Assembly (NCBI GenBank): GCA_900316285.1
Contig: ONCG01000002.1
Span: forward strand, 62,001 to 126,000
Direction of reading: 5' to 3'
DNA length: 64,000 nucleotides
Source: an uncultured Prevotellaceae bacterium
Lineage (GTDB): Bacteria; Bacteroidota; Bacteroidia; Bacteroidales; Bacteroidaceae
The position numbers and the translations under genes were made by a program. How positions within the stretch are numbered: position 1 is the stretch's first letter; each line of letters opens with the position of its first letter. A model generated the notes under the pieces. That model ran no database searches, was not told where the DNA came from, and worked only from the letters and a program-made list of their open reading frames with translations. Of this stretch, positions 35,955-44,774 are shown one piece after another.

Positions 35955-38432
35955 TTACCTCAGCTCAGCGTTGAGTTGCTTCTTCAGGTTCTGGATGATC
36001 TTCTGCATGATAGCATCGATTTGCTTGTCGCCCATCGTCTTCTGCTCGTCCTGCAGGATGAAGTTCACGGCGTAGCTCTTCTTGCCTTCAGGCAGGTTCT
36101 TGCCTTCGTAGACGTCGAAGAGTTCCACCTTCTTCAGCAATTTGCGCTCACTCTGACGGGCGATTTGCTCAATCTGTGCGAACTCTACCTGCTTGTCGAT
36201 GAGCAAGGCGAGGTCGCGGCTCACGGCAGGATACTTCGAAATCTCGGTGTATTCCACCTTGTTCTTACGGATAGCCTTCATCAACGCCGACCAATTCAAA
36301 TCGGCATAGTAGACAGGATTCTGTATGCCGAATTCCTTCTGCAGCTTGTGACTGACGATGCCGAGCTCAGCAAACTTCTTGCCGCCGCGGTTCTTCAGCG
36401 TTAGACCGCTTGAGAAGATGCTGCTATCGCTCTTCTCGCACACAAGCATTCCCTGCGGAACGCCCAGACGGGTAAGGATGTTCTGCACATAGGCATTCAG
36501 CTCATAGAACGACGAATCCTCGTTCTGGTGAATCCAACTGCCTTCCACTCGCTTACCGGTTACCCAGAGTGCTAGATGCATCTCCTCGGAGTAAGCCTTG
36601 ATGGGCAGCACGTCTTCCCCTTCCCCACTCTTCTCGGCACGATAGTGGTAGCAGTTACCGAACTCGAAGAAACGCAGATTGGGGTTCTTACGGTTGGCGT
36701 TGCGCACGATGCTTTCCAGTCCACCGAAAAGCAAAGTCTGACGCATCACACCCAGATCGGCCGACAACGGGTTCATCACCTTCACCGTCGACTCGATGGG
36801 GTAAGCCGTGTTTCCTTCCTGCTCGTAGTAGGAAAGCTTGCTCAGCGAGTTGTTAAGAATTTCGTTGAAGCCACCACCCACAAGTTGCTCAGCCACAATG
36901 TTTTGCAGACGATGGTCCTTATCTTGTTCGCCGGCTACTGTGAGCGACGACTTCAGCTGTGTGGGAATCTCCACGTTGTTATATCCATAGATGCGCAGAA
37001 TGTCTTCCACAACATCGCAGGGGCGCTGTACGTCGACACGATAGGCGGGCACCTGCAGCAGTAGACCGTCTTCCTTCTCTTCGAGCACCTTCATCTCCAG
37101 CGAGGTGACGATGTTCTTGATGGTCTCCTTGCCGAGCTCCTTACCAACGAGCTGATGAACATAGTCGTACTTCAGGTCGACACGTGCATCCTCGATGGGC
37201 TGCGGATAGACGTCCTTGATCTGCATCGACACCTTACCACCAGCCAGCTCGCGGCAGAGAATAGCAGCCTGCTTCATGGCATAGATGGTGCCGTTGGGAT
37301 CGATGCCGCGCTCAAAGCGGTAGCTAGAATCGGTGGAAAGACCGTGACGGCGGGCACTCTTGCGAATCCATGTGGGATGGAAGTAAGCAGCCTCGAGCAC
37401 CACGTTGCGCGTAGTCTCGTAGGTGCCGCTACCCTTTCCGCCGAAGATGCCGGCAATGCACATGGGCTCCTCAGCATTGCAAATGCTCAGATCGTGTTCG
37501 CCCAGCAGATGTTCCTCGCCGTCGAGGGTGATGAACTTCGTGCCCTCGGGCTGCGTGCGGACCACAATCTTGTGGCCCTTCACCATGTCGGCATCGAAGC
37601 AATGCATGGGCTGGCCGTAAGCCATCATCACGTAGTTGGTGATGTCAACGATGTTGTTGATGGGTCGGATGCCCACTGCCGTGAGGCGCTGCTTCATCCA
37701 GTCGGGACTCTCCTTCACGTCGCAATCGGTCACGCTCAGGCAGACGTAGCGTTTGCAAGCCTCCTGGTTCTCGATCTCTACATCGATGGGCAGGTCTTCG
37801 TTATCGACGGTGAAGGCACTGCAGTCTGGACGATGCAGGGCTGTTTCGTAGCCGTTCTGCTTCAGCCAGGCATACAGGTCGCGGGCAACGCCCCAATGCG
37901 AAAGGGCATCGGCACGATTGGCAGTGATGTCGATTTCGATCACCCAGTCGCTCTCCAGATGATAATACTCAGCAGCAGGTGTACCCACTACAGCGTCATC
38001 AGGGAGTACGATGATGCCATCGTGAGAAGTTCCGATGCCAATCTCGTCCTCAGCACAAATCATGCCCAGACTCTCATGGCCACGCAACTTCGCACGCTTG
38101 ATCTGGAATTCCTTGTCGCCATCGTAGAGCACACAGCCCACGTCGGCAACAATCACCTTCTGACCAGCCTTCACATTCGGAGCACCGCAGACAATCTGCT
38201 GGGGTCCTTCAGCCTTGCCCAGGTCGACGGTGGTGAGATGCAGATGCGTGTCGGGGATATCCTCGCACGTCAGCACCTTTCCTACGAAAAGCCCTTTCAG
38301 GCCACCTTTAATACTCTGTACTTCTTCTAAGCTGTCGACTTCGAGACCGCCCGACGTCAGCGCGGCAGCCACTTCCTCTGGCGAGAGGTCGAAGTCAACA
38401 TAATCTTTCAGCCATTTATACGAAACATTCAT
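35955..38432 (-). CDS. pheT: Phenylalanine--tRNA ligase beta subunit
   Basis: The 825-aa subunit begins MNVSYKWLKDYVDFDLSPEE. An EMAP/OB tRNA-binding domain lies at about 40-150 (GLFVGKVLTCEDIPDTHLHL), the B3/B4 editing domain in the middle (GIRPINNIVDITNYVMMAYG), B5 with RVDVQRPCDVVEDILRIYGY, the catalytic-like core (NPLSADLGVMRQTLLFGGLE) and a C-terminal anticodon domain (KYPAVSRDLALLIDKQV). The alpha subunit PheS is not in the window, the usual split arrangement in Bacteroidota. It has its own complete promoter. Confidence 0.97.
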   Translation of the reverse strand: MNVSYKWLKDYVDFDLSPEEVAAALTSGGLEVDSLEEVQSIKGGLKGLFVGKVLTCEDIPDTHLHLTTVDLGKAEGPQQIVCGAPNVKAGQKVIVADVGCVLYDGDKEFQIKRAKLRGHESLGMICAEDEIGIGTSHDGIIVLPDDAVVGTPAAEYYHLESDWVIEIDITANRADALSHWGVARDLYAWLKQNGYETALHRPDCSAFTVDNEDLPIDVEIENQEACKRYVCLSVTDCDVKESPDWMKQRLTAVGIRPINNIVDITNYVMMAYGQPMHCFDADMVKGHKIVVRTQPEGTKFITLDGEEHLLGEHDLSICNAEEPMCIAGIFGGKGSGTYETTRNVVLEAAYFHPTWIRKSARRHGLSTDSSYRFERGIDPNGTIYAMKQAAILCRELAGGKVSMQIKDVYPQPIEDARVDLKYDYVHQLVGKELGKETIKNIVTSLEMKVLEEKEDGLLLQVPAYRVDVQRPCDVVEDILRIYGYNNVEIPTQLKSSLTVAGEQDKDHRLQNIVAEQLVGGGFNEILNNSLSKLSYYEQEGNTAYPIESTVKVMNPLSADLGVMRQTLLFGGLESIVRNANRKNPNLRFFEFGNCYHYRAEKSGEGEDVLPIKAYSEEMHLALWVTGKRVEGSWIHQNEDSSFYELNAYVQNILTRLGVPQGMLVCEKSDSSIFSSGLTLKNRGGKKFAELGIVSHKLQKEFGIQNPVYYADLNWSALMKAIRKNKVEYTEISKYPAVSRDLALLIDKQVEFAQIEQIARQSERKLLKKVELFDVYEGKNLPEGKKSYAVNFILQDEQKTMGDKQIDAIMQKIIQNLKKQLNAELR

Positions 38433-38503
38433 ATATAACTATTTTTACTTATTTCCGTTTCCTGTATCTCGGTGTAAAAACTCTTACACGCCGATTCAGC
38501 CTG

Positions 38504-38534
38504 CAAAGTTAGTGAAAATCGCAGAGAATACAAA
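38504..38534 (-). promoter_or_regulatory. Promoter of pheT
   Basis: The minus strand shows TTTG (38534-38531), a 19-bp spacer and TAACTTTG (38511-38504). The leader holds a small hairpin, GTGTAA/TTACAC, at about 38473-38490. Confidence 0.75.
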
Positions 38535-38634
38535 GCAAAATGACATTTTTTTCGTTTTTTACTAAAAGAGAACGTTGCCGAAAGCACATCGCAGGGAGCA
38601 TTGCCTGCATTACAGCAAAAAATATGACACTTTT

Positions 38635-38665
38635 TTTGTTATTACAAAATATTATCGTATCTTTG
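38635..38665 (+). promoter_or_regulatory. Promoter of the CotH/dockerin gene
   Basis: TTTG (38635-38638), a 19-bp spacer and TATCTTTG (38658-38665) stand 36 bp before the ATG at 38702. This decides the start against the longer open frame from 38540. Confidence 0.75.
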
Positions 38666-38701
38666 TCACGGAATAACTCAATTAACAACAACACATATAA
38701 C

Positions 38702-41167
38702 ATGACGAAGATTTACACCACTGTATTATTGTCGGCAATGATGTTGCAAACAGCCAACGCACAACTGATTATCAACGAGGTGATGCAATCGAACATTGAT
38801 TGCATCATGGATGACTTGAATGAATTTCCCGACTCATGGGTGGAACTCTATAACAGCGGTGACCAGGCCGTGAATCTGCAAGACTATAAGTTAGGGTTAA
38901 AAGAAGATGCGGGAAGTGCTTTCCAGTTGCCCAGCCAGACTATTGCTGCACATGGGTACATCGTTATTTACTGTGATAAATCAGACGAGCCCACGGGTCT
39001 CCACACCAATTTCCGCCTTGACTCAGGTAAAGGAAACGTCTATCTTTTTCATGGAGACGAGGTAGAAACGTTGGCTTTGAAGAAGATGCCTGCACCGAAC
39101 ATCGCCTATGGCCGTGTGACTGATGGCGCTGATGCTTGGGGGTACCAGCAAACACCCACGCCCGGCGCTGCCAACTGCGGTAGCATATGTACCACCCTCT
39201 TAGGCGAACCAGTGTTCAGTGAGAAGGGACGCGTGCTGACTTCATCTGGAAGTATTTCTCTCACATTATCGTTGCCCGAGGGAAGTCCTGAGGGAACGGT
39301 AATCCGATACACCACCGACGGTACAGAGCCGACCCAGTCGAGTAACCTATATCAGTCGCCCTTTACTATTAACTCCAATAGAGTGATTCGCGCCAAGTTG
39401 TTCTGCGACGGATATCTATCACCTATTTCCACCGCACAGTCATACATTTTCTTGGGCCGCGACATGAAAATGTCTGTCATCTCCATCGTTACCGACGACC
39501 GCTACTTAAATGCCTCGGATATTGGTATTATCAAAAACAATCCCAACAAGAACAACAAGCACGACTGGCGGCGCCCCATTAACATCGAAATGTTCGACGA
39601 GGCCGGTGCAGGGAGTTTCATTAACCAACTTTGCGAGACGCGTGTCGGCGGTGGACAGTCGCGCGAACACCCCCTGAAGACGCTGATCGTCTATGCCAAC
39701 AAACGTTTCGGCGAGAAGCGTTTCAGCCACGAGTTCTTCCCCGACCAAAAACCTGGGCTGACGGAATTCAAGAGTCTGATGTTGCGCAACTCTGGCAATG
39801 ACTTTGCCTATCTATATATGCGCGACCCTATTATTCAGCGCGTCATGGGACAAAACACCGATATAGACTGGCAGGCATGGAAACCTGCCATCATCTACAT
39901 CAATGGTACGTATAAGGGAATGCTCAACATCCGAGAACGTTCAAACGATGATAACGTCTATACGAACTACGACGGTCTGGAAGATCTCGATATGATTGAG
40001 GTCTCGCAGGAAAACAGCCAAATGGTGGAGGAACTGAAAGCTGGCACATGGGACCGATACAACGCCTTCAAGGCATTCTACCATGAGTCTGGCCATACAA
40101 TGGCAGAATACGATCAGATTATGGACTGCCAAGAGTATATCAACATCATGGCCATGAACCTCTATTATGGTAACCTCGACTTCCCTGGCAATAATCTGGT
40201 TGTATGGGTGCCTACTGCCGATGGCGGACGCTGGCGCTGGATAGCTAAAGACACTGATTTCGGACTCGGGCTCTATGGACGTAGCGCCAACTATAATACC
40301 ATCGAGTGGATTTACAATCCCCGATATGACTCGGGCAATGCTTGGGCGAACACTGCAGAGGCGACACAACTATTCCGAAGCCTGATGGAAGACCCAGATT
40401 TCCAACGTGAGTTCATTGACCACTGTGCCATTTATATGGGCGACTTCCTCAATGCTAGAGGTACTCATAAGATTTGGGACCCAATGGAAGATCTCGTTAA
40501 AAGTGAACTTTTACTCCATCGCGAACTATACCCTTCAAAAAGCATGTGGGAATGGCAAGTACCAGATCAACAAAAGAAAATTGACGACGAAATAAGCAGC
40601 GTGAGCACCTGGCTTAGCCAACGTACCAACAACTTTTATAACTTCCTAGCAAACCACAGCGCGTACAATCTCGGCACCCCCACTCCCCTTGTCATTAACA
40701 AAGACGTAGCGGAAGAAGTCACCACCATAGTCAACGGAATAGAAATCAAGTACTTTGATTCTGAACACCCCTACCCCTATTTCGATGGTAAGTTCTTTGC
40801 GAATAGGCAGTTGACTGTGAAAGGCAAAGCTGGTGAAGGACGTAAAGTCATAGGATGGAAAATAGATAAGACCAACAGTAATAACAGCACTAGCAGCACT
40901 ACGGTCTATGAGCCTATCTACACTTTCGACATGCCTTCATGCAAGAGCCTCGTGCTCACTGCCCTCTTCGCCGACTTCCTGCTGGGTGATGTGAACCGCG
41001 ACGGATCGGTCAACATTGCTGACGTGACAGCTATGGTGAATATCATCAACAACATGGAAGGTGCACCGCTCGACCAGTATGATAGTTCTGCCGCTGACAT
41101 GAATGATGATGGGACTATTGACCAGAAAGACGTAATAGAACTCCTGAACACCATCATGGAGAAGTAA
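38702..41167 (+). CDS. Secreted CotH-family protein with lamin-tail and dockerin-like domains
   Basis: The 821-aa protein starts at ATG 38702 (MTKIYTTVLLSAMMLQTANA) with a signal peptide. Domains in order: a lamin-tail domain at about 20-140 (LIINEVMQSN, DSWVELYNSGDQAVNLQDYKL); a chitobiase C-terminal-like beta domain at about 170-255 (GTVIRYTTDGTEPTQSSNLY); a CotH kinase-like domain at about 280-600 (LMLRNSGNDFA, INGTYKGMLNIRERSNDDNV, KDTDFGLGLYG); a linker; and a dockerin-like pair of calcium loops at about 759-821 (GDVNRDGSVNIADVTAMVN, DMNDDGTIDQKDVIELL). CotH proteins phosphorylate spore or secreted proteins; in gut bacteria they occur with glycan-binding modules. No cohesin gene is in the window. 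Synonymous positions look more AT-rich than in neighbours. Confidence 0.87.
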   Translation: MTKIYTTVLLSAMMLQTANAQLIINEVMQSNIDCIMDDLNEFPDSWVELYNSGDQAVNLQDYKLGLKEDAGSAFQLPSQTIAAHGYIVIYCDKSDEPTGLHTNFRLDSGKGNVYLFHGDEVETLALKKMPAPNIAYGRVTDGADAWGYQQTPTPGAANCGSICTTLLGEPVFSEKGRVLTSSGSISLTLSLPEGSPEGTVIRYTTDGTEPTQSSNLYQSPFTINSNRVIRAKLFCDGYLSPISTAQSYIFLGRDMKMSVISIVTDDRYLNASDIGIIKNNPNKNNKHDWRRPINIEMFDEAGAGSFINQLCETRVGGGQSREHPLKTLIVYANKRFGEKRFSHEFFPDQKPGLTEFKSLMLRNSGNDFAYLYMRDPIIQRVMGQNTDIDWQAWKPAIIYINGTYKGMLNIRERSNDDNVYTNYDGLEDLDMIEVSQENSQMVEELKAGTWDRYNAFKAFYHESGHTMAEYDQIMDCQEYINIMAMNLYYGNLDFPGNNLVVWVPTADGGRWRWIAKDTDFGLGLYGRSANYNTIEWIYNPRYDSGNAWANTAEATQLFRSLMEDPDFQREFIDHCAIYMGDFLNARGTHKIWDPMEDLVKSELLLHRELYPSKSMWEWQVPDQQKKIDDEISSVSTWLSQRTNNFYNFLANHSAYNLGTPTPLVINKDVAEEVTTIVNGIEIKYFDSEHPYPYFDGKFFANRQLTVKGKAGEGRKVIGWKIDKTNSNNSTSSTTVYEPIYTFDMPSCKSLVLTALFADFLLGDVNRDGSVNIADVTAMVNIINNMEGAPLDQYDSSAADMNDDGTIDQKDVIELLNTIMEK

Positions 41168-41217
41168 GTCAACGAATCCTATTTATTTGATCACTTGCAA
41201 ATATTGAATCATATAAA

Positions 41218-41254
41218 AAAGTGTGGGTCTGAGGAAAGCTCAAACCCACACTTT
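41218..41254. terminator. Bidirectional terminator
   Basis: An 11-bp stem AAAGTGTGGGT/ACCCACACTTT with an inner GAG/CTC pair is followed by TTTGTTTTT on the plus strand and by a T run on the minus strand, between convergent genes. Confidence 0.85.
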
Positions 41255-41278
41255 GTTTTTATAAAGAGTCGCTACGGA

Positions 41279-42856
41279 CTATCTCTGTACAGATTTCACT
41301 ACGCGGCCATCGTTCATGCGAGTGATGACAAGGCCTTTGTGGTTGACACCGACACGGCGGCCCTGCAAATCAAATTGTTCTGGACGCGAAGCACCTTCGT
41401 TGCCGTTTTCAATCTGCTGGATGCCATCGGGCTCGTTGAAGTACCAGTAGCCGATGTTCGAGCGATGCTCCTCACCTCCACCACGATAGATGGTCTGAAT
41501 GCCGAAGCGGTCGAAGCCCGACTGGTAAACGTAGATTCCGTAAGCCTTTTCAACGATGGTACCTCTCTTGTCGTTGAAGAGATAAGGAATTTCCTCCATC
41601 TCCTCGGTTATCCCCTTATATTCATCTGGATAGAGGATGTAAGGTTCATCATCGTCAATGTAGAGTCGGTAAGAGAGCTTCTTCGGATCCATAAAACGTC
41701 CCTCGGTGTCTTGCAGGGGAACATCGAACATAGCAATGCTAAACGCTCCGTTGTCATAGGTCTGATAGTAAAGCACCGACGGGTCCTTCGGTGTACCGGC
41801 ATGCTCCTCATACGGACGCAAACGCGGCATGTGGAAGATTTCACCACGACGGTCGTTGCCATCAAACGTGGTGTTGAGCAGTAGTGTCTGATTCGTCGTG
41901 AACTCACCCGTAACCTCATCATAGTCGAATACTATATCACCGGCCGGCCAGTCATAGACCCAAGTTGTTCCACCATAGCCATCGGGCACTTGCGTTCCGT
42001 TCACGCCGCAGAAGTAGTAGATGAAGCTGCCACCAACGCCAGCACACTGAGCGGGGAATACGGCCTTGCCATCTTCAATCGTACCCTTCATCCACGAATT
42101 GGGAAGCTTGGTCTCCGTGACGTTCTGCATATAGACATCGCTGCCGTCGAAACCCACCTGAAGGATGTGTCCCATCGACATGTTCTCCATGGAATAAGGT
42201 TCCGTGACGAGTCCGGCAGGAGGCGTCACAGGCAGCTGATCGACATACGTTAGCACCGTCTCGTAGTCAAGATAGTAGCTCCATTCACCCTCATAGGCAT
42301 CGGTATAGACGAGTCCAAGTGCATCGTACGTACTCGTATCGCTATCACCACTCGTATCGTTCATCACGATTCGGTCGCCATCGATAGTGAAGGTAATGTT
42401 GCTTTTGCTATCTACGGTATAATTCTTGATGTCACCTTTGATTTTCACGCGTGCCAGACGCAAGCCGTAGCCCCAGTCGTCGTTCCAATACACCATTTGG
42501 CCGAGAGGCATCGTAATCGTGTTACCGTCAACGTCACCTTCCACCCAAGTATAGGTAGTGGCATGCGACATGATGTTCTTAATCCACACTTTCTTACCGT
42601 CGTCGGAGAAGACCACTTCAGCCACAATGCCATCCTGCTTCTCATTGACGAAATATATAGGAGCATAAGTGGCGCGGCCGCTACGTACATAGATGCGATA
42701 GTCACCCTCGGGCTGGTCGTAAATGATGCCATGCTTGTCGGCGGTAACCTTCGACATGGGTGCCAGTTGAGGGAGTGGCTTTGCAGGCTGCACCTGCTGG
42801 GCAGAAGCCGTTACGGCACAGAACAGCGCAATGACAGCTAATACATATGATTTCAT
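41279..42856 (-). CDS. Large secreted protein of unknown function with C-terminal tail motif
   Basis: The 525-aa protein has a signal peptide (MKSYVLAVIALFCAVTASAQ). The body is beta-rich and aspartate-rich (YDQPEGDYRIYVRSGRATY, YVRS, VWIKNIMSH, TEPYSMENMSMGHILQVGFD) without a domain I can name. The C-terminus reads GIQQIENGNEG, FDLQGRRVGVNHKGLVITRM and ends VVKSVQR. The upstream neighbour ends the same way, a common tail of secreted Prevotella proteins that may serve surface sorting. The gene is 14 bp downstream of the Omp28-like gene, so the two are probably co-transcribed. Confidence 0.75.
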   Translation of the reverse strand: MKSYVLAVIALFCAVTASAQQVQPAKPLPQLAPMSKVTADKHGIIYDQPEGDYRIYVRSGRATYAPIYFVNEKQDGIVAEVVFSDDGKKVWIKNIMSHATTYTWVEGDVDGNTITMPLGQMVYWNDDWGYGLRLARVKIKGDIKNYTVDSKSNITFTIDGDRIVMNDTSGDSDTSTYDALGLVYTDAYEGEWSYYLDYETVLTYVDQLPVTPPAGLVTEPYSMENMSMGHILQVGFDGSDVYMQNVTETKLPNSWMKGTIEDGKAVFPAQCAGVGGSFIYYFCGVNGTQVPDGYGGTTWVYDWPAGDIVFDYDEVTGEFTTNQTLLLNTTFDGNDRRGEIFHMPRLRPYEEHAGTPKDPSVLYYQTYDNGAFSIAMFDVPLQDTEGRFMDPKKLSYRLYIDDDEPYILYPDEYKGITEEMEEIPYLFNDKRGTIVEKAYGIYVYQSGFDRFGIQTIYRGGGEEHRSNIGYWYFNEPDGIQQIENGNEGASRPEQFDLQGRRVGVNHKGLVITRMNDGRVVKSVQR

Positions 42857-42870
42857 ATCACCTTGTTTTA

Positions 42871-44727
42871 TTATTTGATAATAATTTTCTTTCCATTCAC
42901 AATATAAACGCCCTTCTTCAGGGAGTTCTGAGAGTTAGAGAGCTCAGGCATCACCTTCTGACCGCAGAGATCGAAGACTGCACCATTTTCAAGTGTAGAC
43001 AGTCCGTTTTCTACTTGATGGATGCCATCAGCTTCATTGTTCAAACTAATCTTGTCGGCATTCACAGCCTCGCCCGTACGAGTATCAATGAGTACCACTA
43101 CAGGACGCAGTTTCTTCTTGTCCTGCACCAGTTCGTTCTTCGAGATGTCGAACGTATAGGTATGCTCATACGTCTTACCACCCTCTACCGATGCAGGCAG
43201 CGTGCCTTCCATTGCGAGTCCACGGGAAGCAGAGAGTTGGATAGCCACATCGTTGAACTCAAGGTTCTGGATGACAGCTGGCTGATTGGCATAATACGAC
43301 AAATAGGGGTCAGACTTTGCAGAAGCATCGCCCGAGAGAGCATTTTGCTGATACCACTCCTTACCACTACCCTTCAAGCCGTCGGCCGTCAGAATGTAGG
43401 TCAGCTGATAGGGACTGGTGCCGAAGTCGCGCACAAAGGTGGTCTTCGATGTCAACTGCAACTGCGTCTGCGCATCGTCTGCCCACGTGGCCTCCAAAAC
43501 AATAGAGGCAGGAGCAATGATATTCTGGCGACGCTTCCAGTCGTCCTTGATGCCAAGGCTTGCACCGCTCGAGCCACTGAACGGGTTCACGTTCTGAACA
43601 CGGTCTAGATAGCCGTTCGGGAAGGAGTTCACCTCATTGGGATAAAGCTGTGTGATGGTCATTGCATCGCCATTGTGGAAAGCTACACCCACGAAGTCAT
43701 CGGGATAGAGTTTGTTCATGGCTTCCATTCCAGCCATACCTCTCGGGCAGTACTGACACCAAGTACCCGTATACTCCTCCATGAGCGGCTTATGCTTCGG
43801 GAATTCTGACAGATAGGCCATCGTGAAGGTCGTTGTCGGCTGTACGTCCTCGTTGTCAGCACCGTCAAGTTTCTTCACTGTGATACTCACGGGATAGGTG
43901 CCGGCCGTCTGTTGGGCAGGAATCTCAACCTTCAGGTTTGCCTTGCTGCCGAAATAACTGCCCTTCACGGTTACGTTCACATGTTTCTCGATGGTTTCGC
44001 CGCCAATTGTCATCTCATAGTCGATGTTGCTAATGGCAGCTGTGCCATGATTTTCAAGTGCCAATGTCAGCGTGGTCTTCTTCCCCACAGCCTGATACGT
44101 GTTCAGCTCGTCGGGAGGCAACAGTGCAGCAGCATGCTCCTTCACGTTATCACCCGTCAGGCGTACCACCATCGCATAGGCACCCGTACCATAGTAAGCA
44201 GTCTCAGGCAGATTGCGCCACTTTCGAACAGAACGTGAGGTATGCATGTAGAGGTTGCCGAGGTCATTGCTGGCAATACACATGATGGGAACCTTGTTGG
44301 GATCATTGTCATTGTCGGTGTCAACCGAAGGCACCGTCAACGAATAGCCTGCATAAACACCTTCTTCAGTAATGGTATAAGGTTCTGCAAACGTCACCTC
44401 GACCCACTTGCCTTCAGGTGTAAAATCAATGCTGGTGATGTCGGGAACATTGTTTCCACTCTCCAATGTCAGCTGTTTCGTCAGCCAAGCTTTGCAATCG
44501 GTAACAGTTGCAACTGTGTTCAACGGAACATTGATACCCGTGATGCGCATTCCCACCAACGACGGATCGTTGAGCAGCATAGCTACATCGTAGGTTTCAG
44601 CCTTCAATGTACCCATGCCCTTCAGCGTTCCGGAGCCGGTGTAAACACCATATAACAATTCATTCTGTTGCGCCTGCATCGTGCAAGCGACAAAGAAAGA
44701 TACTAATAGTAGTAAAGATTTCTTCAT
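42871..44727 (-). CDS. Omp28-like secreted protein with thioredoxin-type CxxC
   Basis: The protein is 618 aa from ATG 44727 (MKKSLLLLVSFFVACTMQAQ), with a signal peptide. The N-terminal 200 residues form a beta domain; an Ig-like domain follows (TLTLALENHGTAAISNIDYE). Near residue 324 EEYTGTWCQYCPRGMAGMEA is a thioredoxin-fold active site of the Omp28-related type; the partner strand VGVAFHNGDAM follows. The C-terminal 35 residues repeat the tail seen in the next gene (GIHQVENG, FDLCGQKV, KKGVYIVNGKKIIIK). It is 47 bp from the COG0523 GTPase gene. A surface redox or structural role is possible; none is proven. Confidence 0.78.
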   Translation of the reverse strand: MKKSLLLLVSFFVACTMQAQQNELLYGVYTGSGTLKGMGTLKAETYDVAMLLNDPSLVGMRITGINVPLNTVATVTDCKAWLTKQLTLESGNNVPDITSIDFTPEGKWVEVTFAEPYTITEEGVYAGYSLTVPSVDTDNDNDPNKVPIMCIASNDLGNLYMHTSRSVRKWRNLPETAYYGTGAYAMVVRLTGDNVKEHAAALLPPDELNTYQAVGKKTTLTLALENHGTAAISNIDYEMTIGGETIEKHVNVTVKGSYFGSKANLKVEIPAQQTAGTYPVSITVKKLDGADNEDVQPTTTFTMAYLSEFPKHKPLMEEYTGTWCQYCPRGMAGMEAMNKLYPDDFVGVAFHNGDAMTITQLYPNEVNSFPNGYLDRVQNVNPFSGSSGASLGIKDDWKRRQNIIAPASIVLEATWADDAQTQLQLTSKTTFVRDFGTSPYQLTYILTADGLKGSGKEWYQQNALSGDASAKSDPYLSYYANQPAVIQNLEFNDVAIQLSASRGLAMEGTLPASVEGGKTYEHTYTFDISKNELVQDKKKLRPVVVLIDTRTGEAVNADKISLNNEADGIHQVENGLSTLENGAVFDLCGQKVMPELSNSQNSLKKGVYIVNGKKIIIK

Positions 44728-44774
44728 TATTTTTTGTGTTAGGTTGACAAATTCTTGCAACAATTACAGCGAGG

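Noticed and set aside
37000..38432. Frameshift in pheT
   Set aside because: The frame is continuous and all domains are present at normal length.
38540..38701. Longer start for the CotH protein
   Set aside because: It would include the promoter at 38635-38665; the signal peptide begins at 38702.
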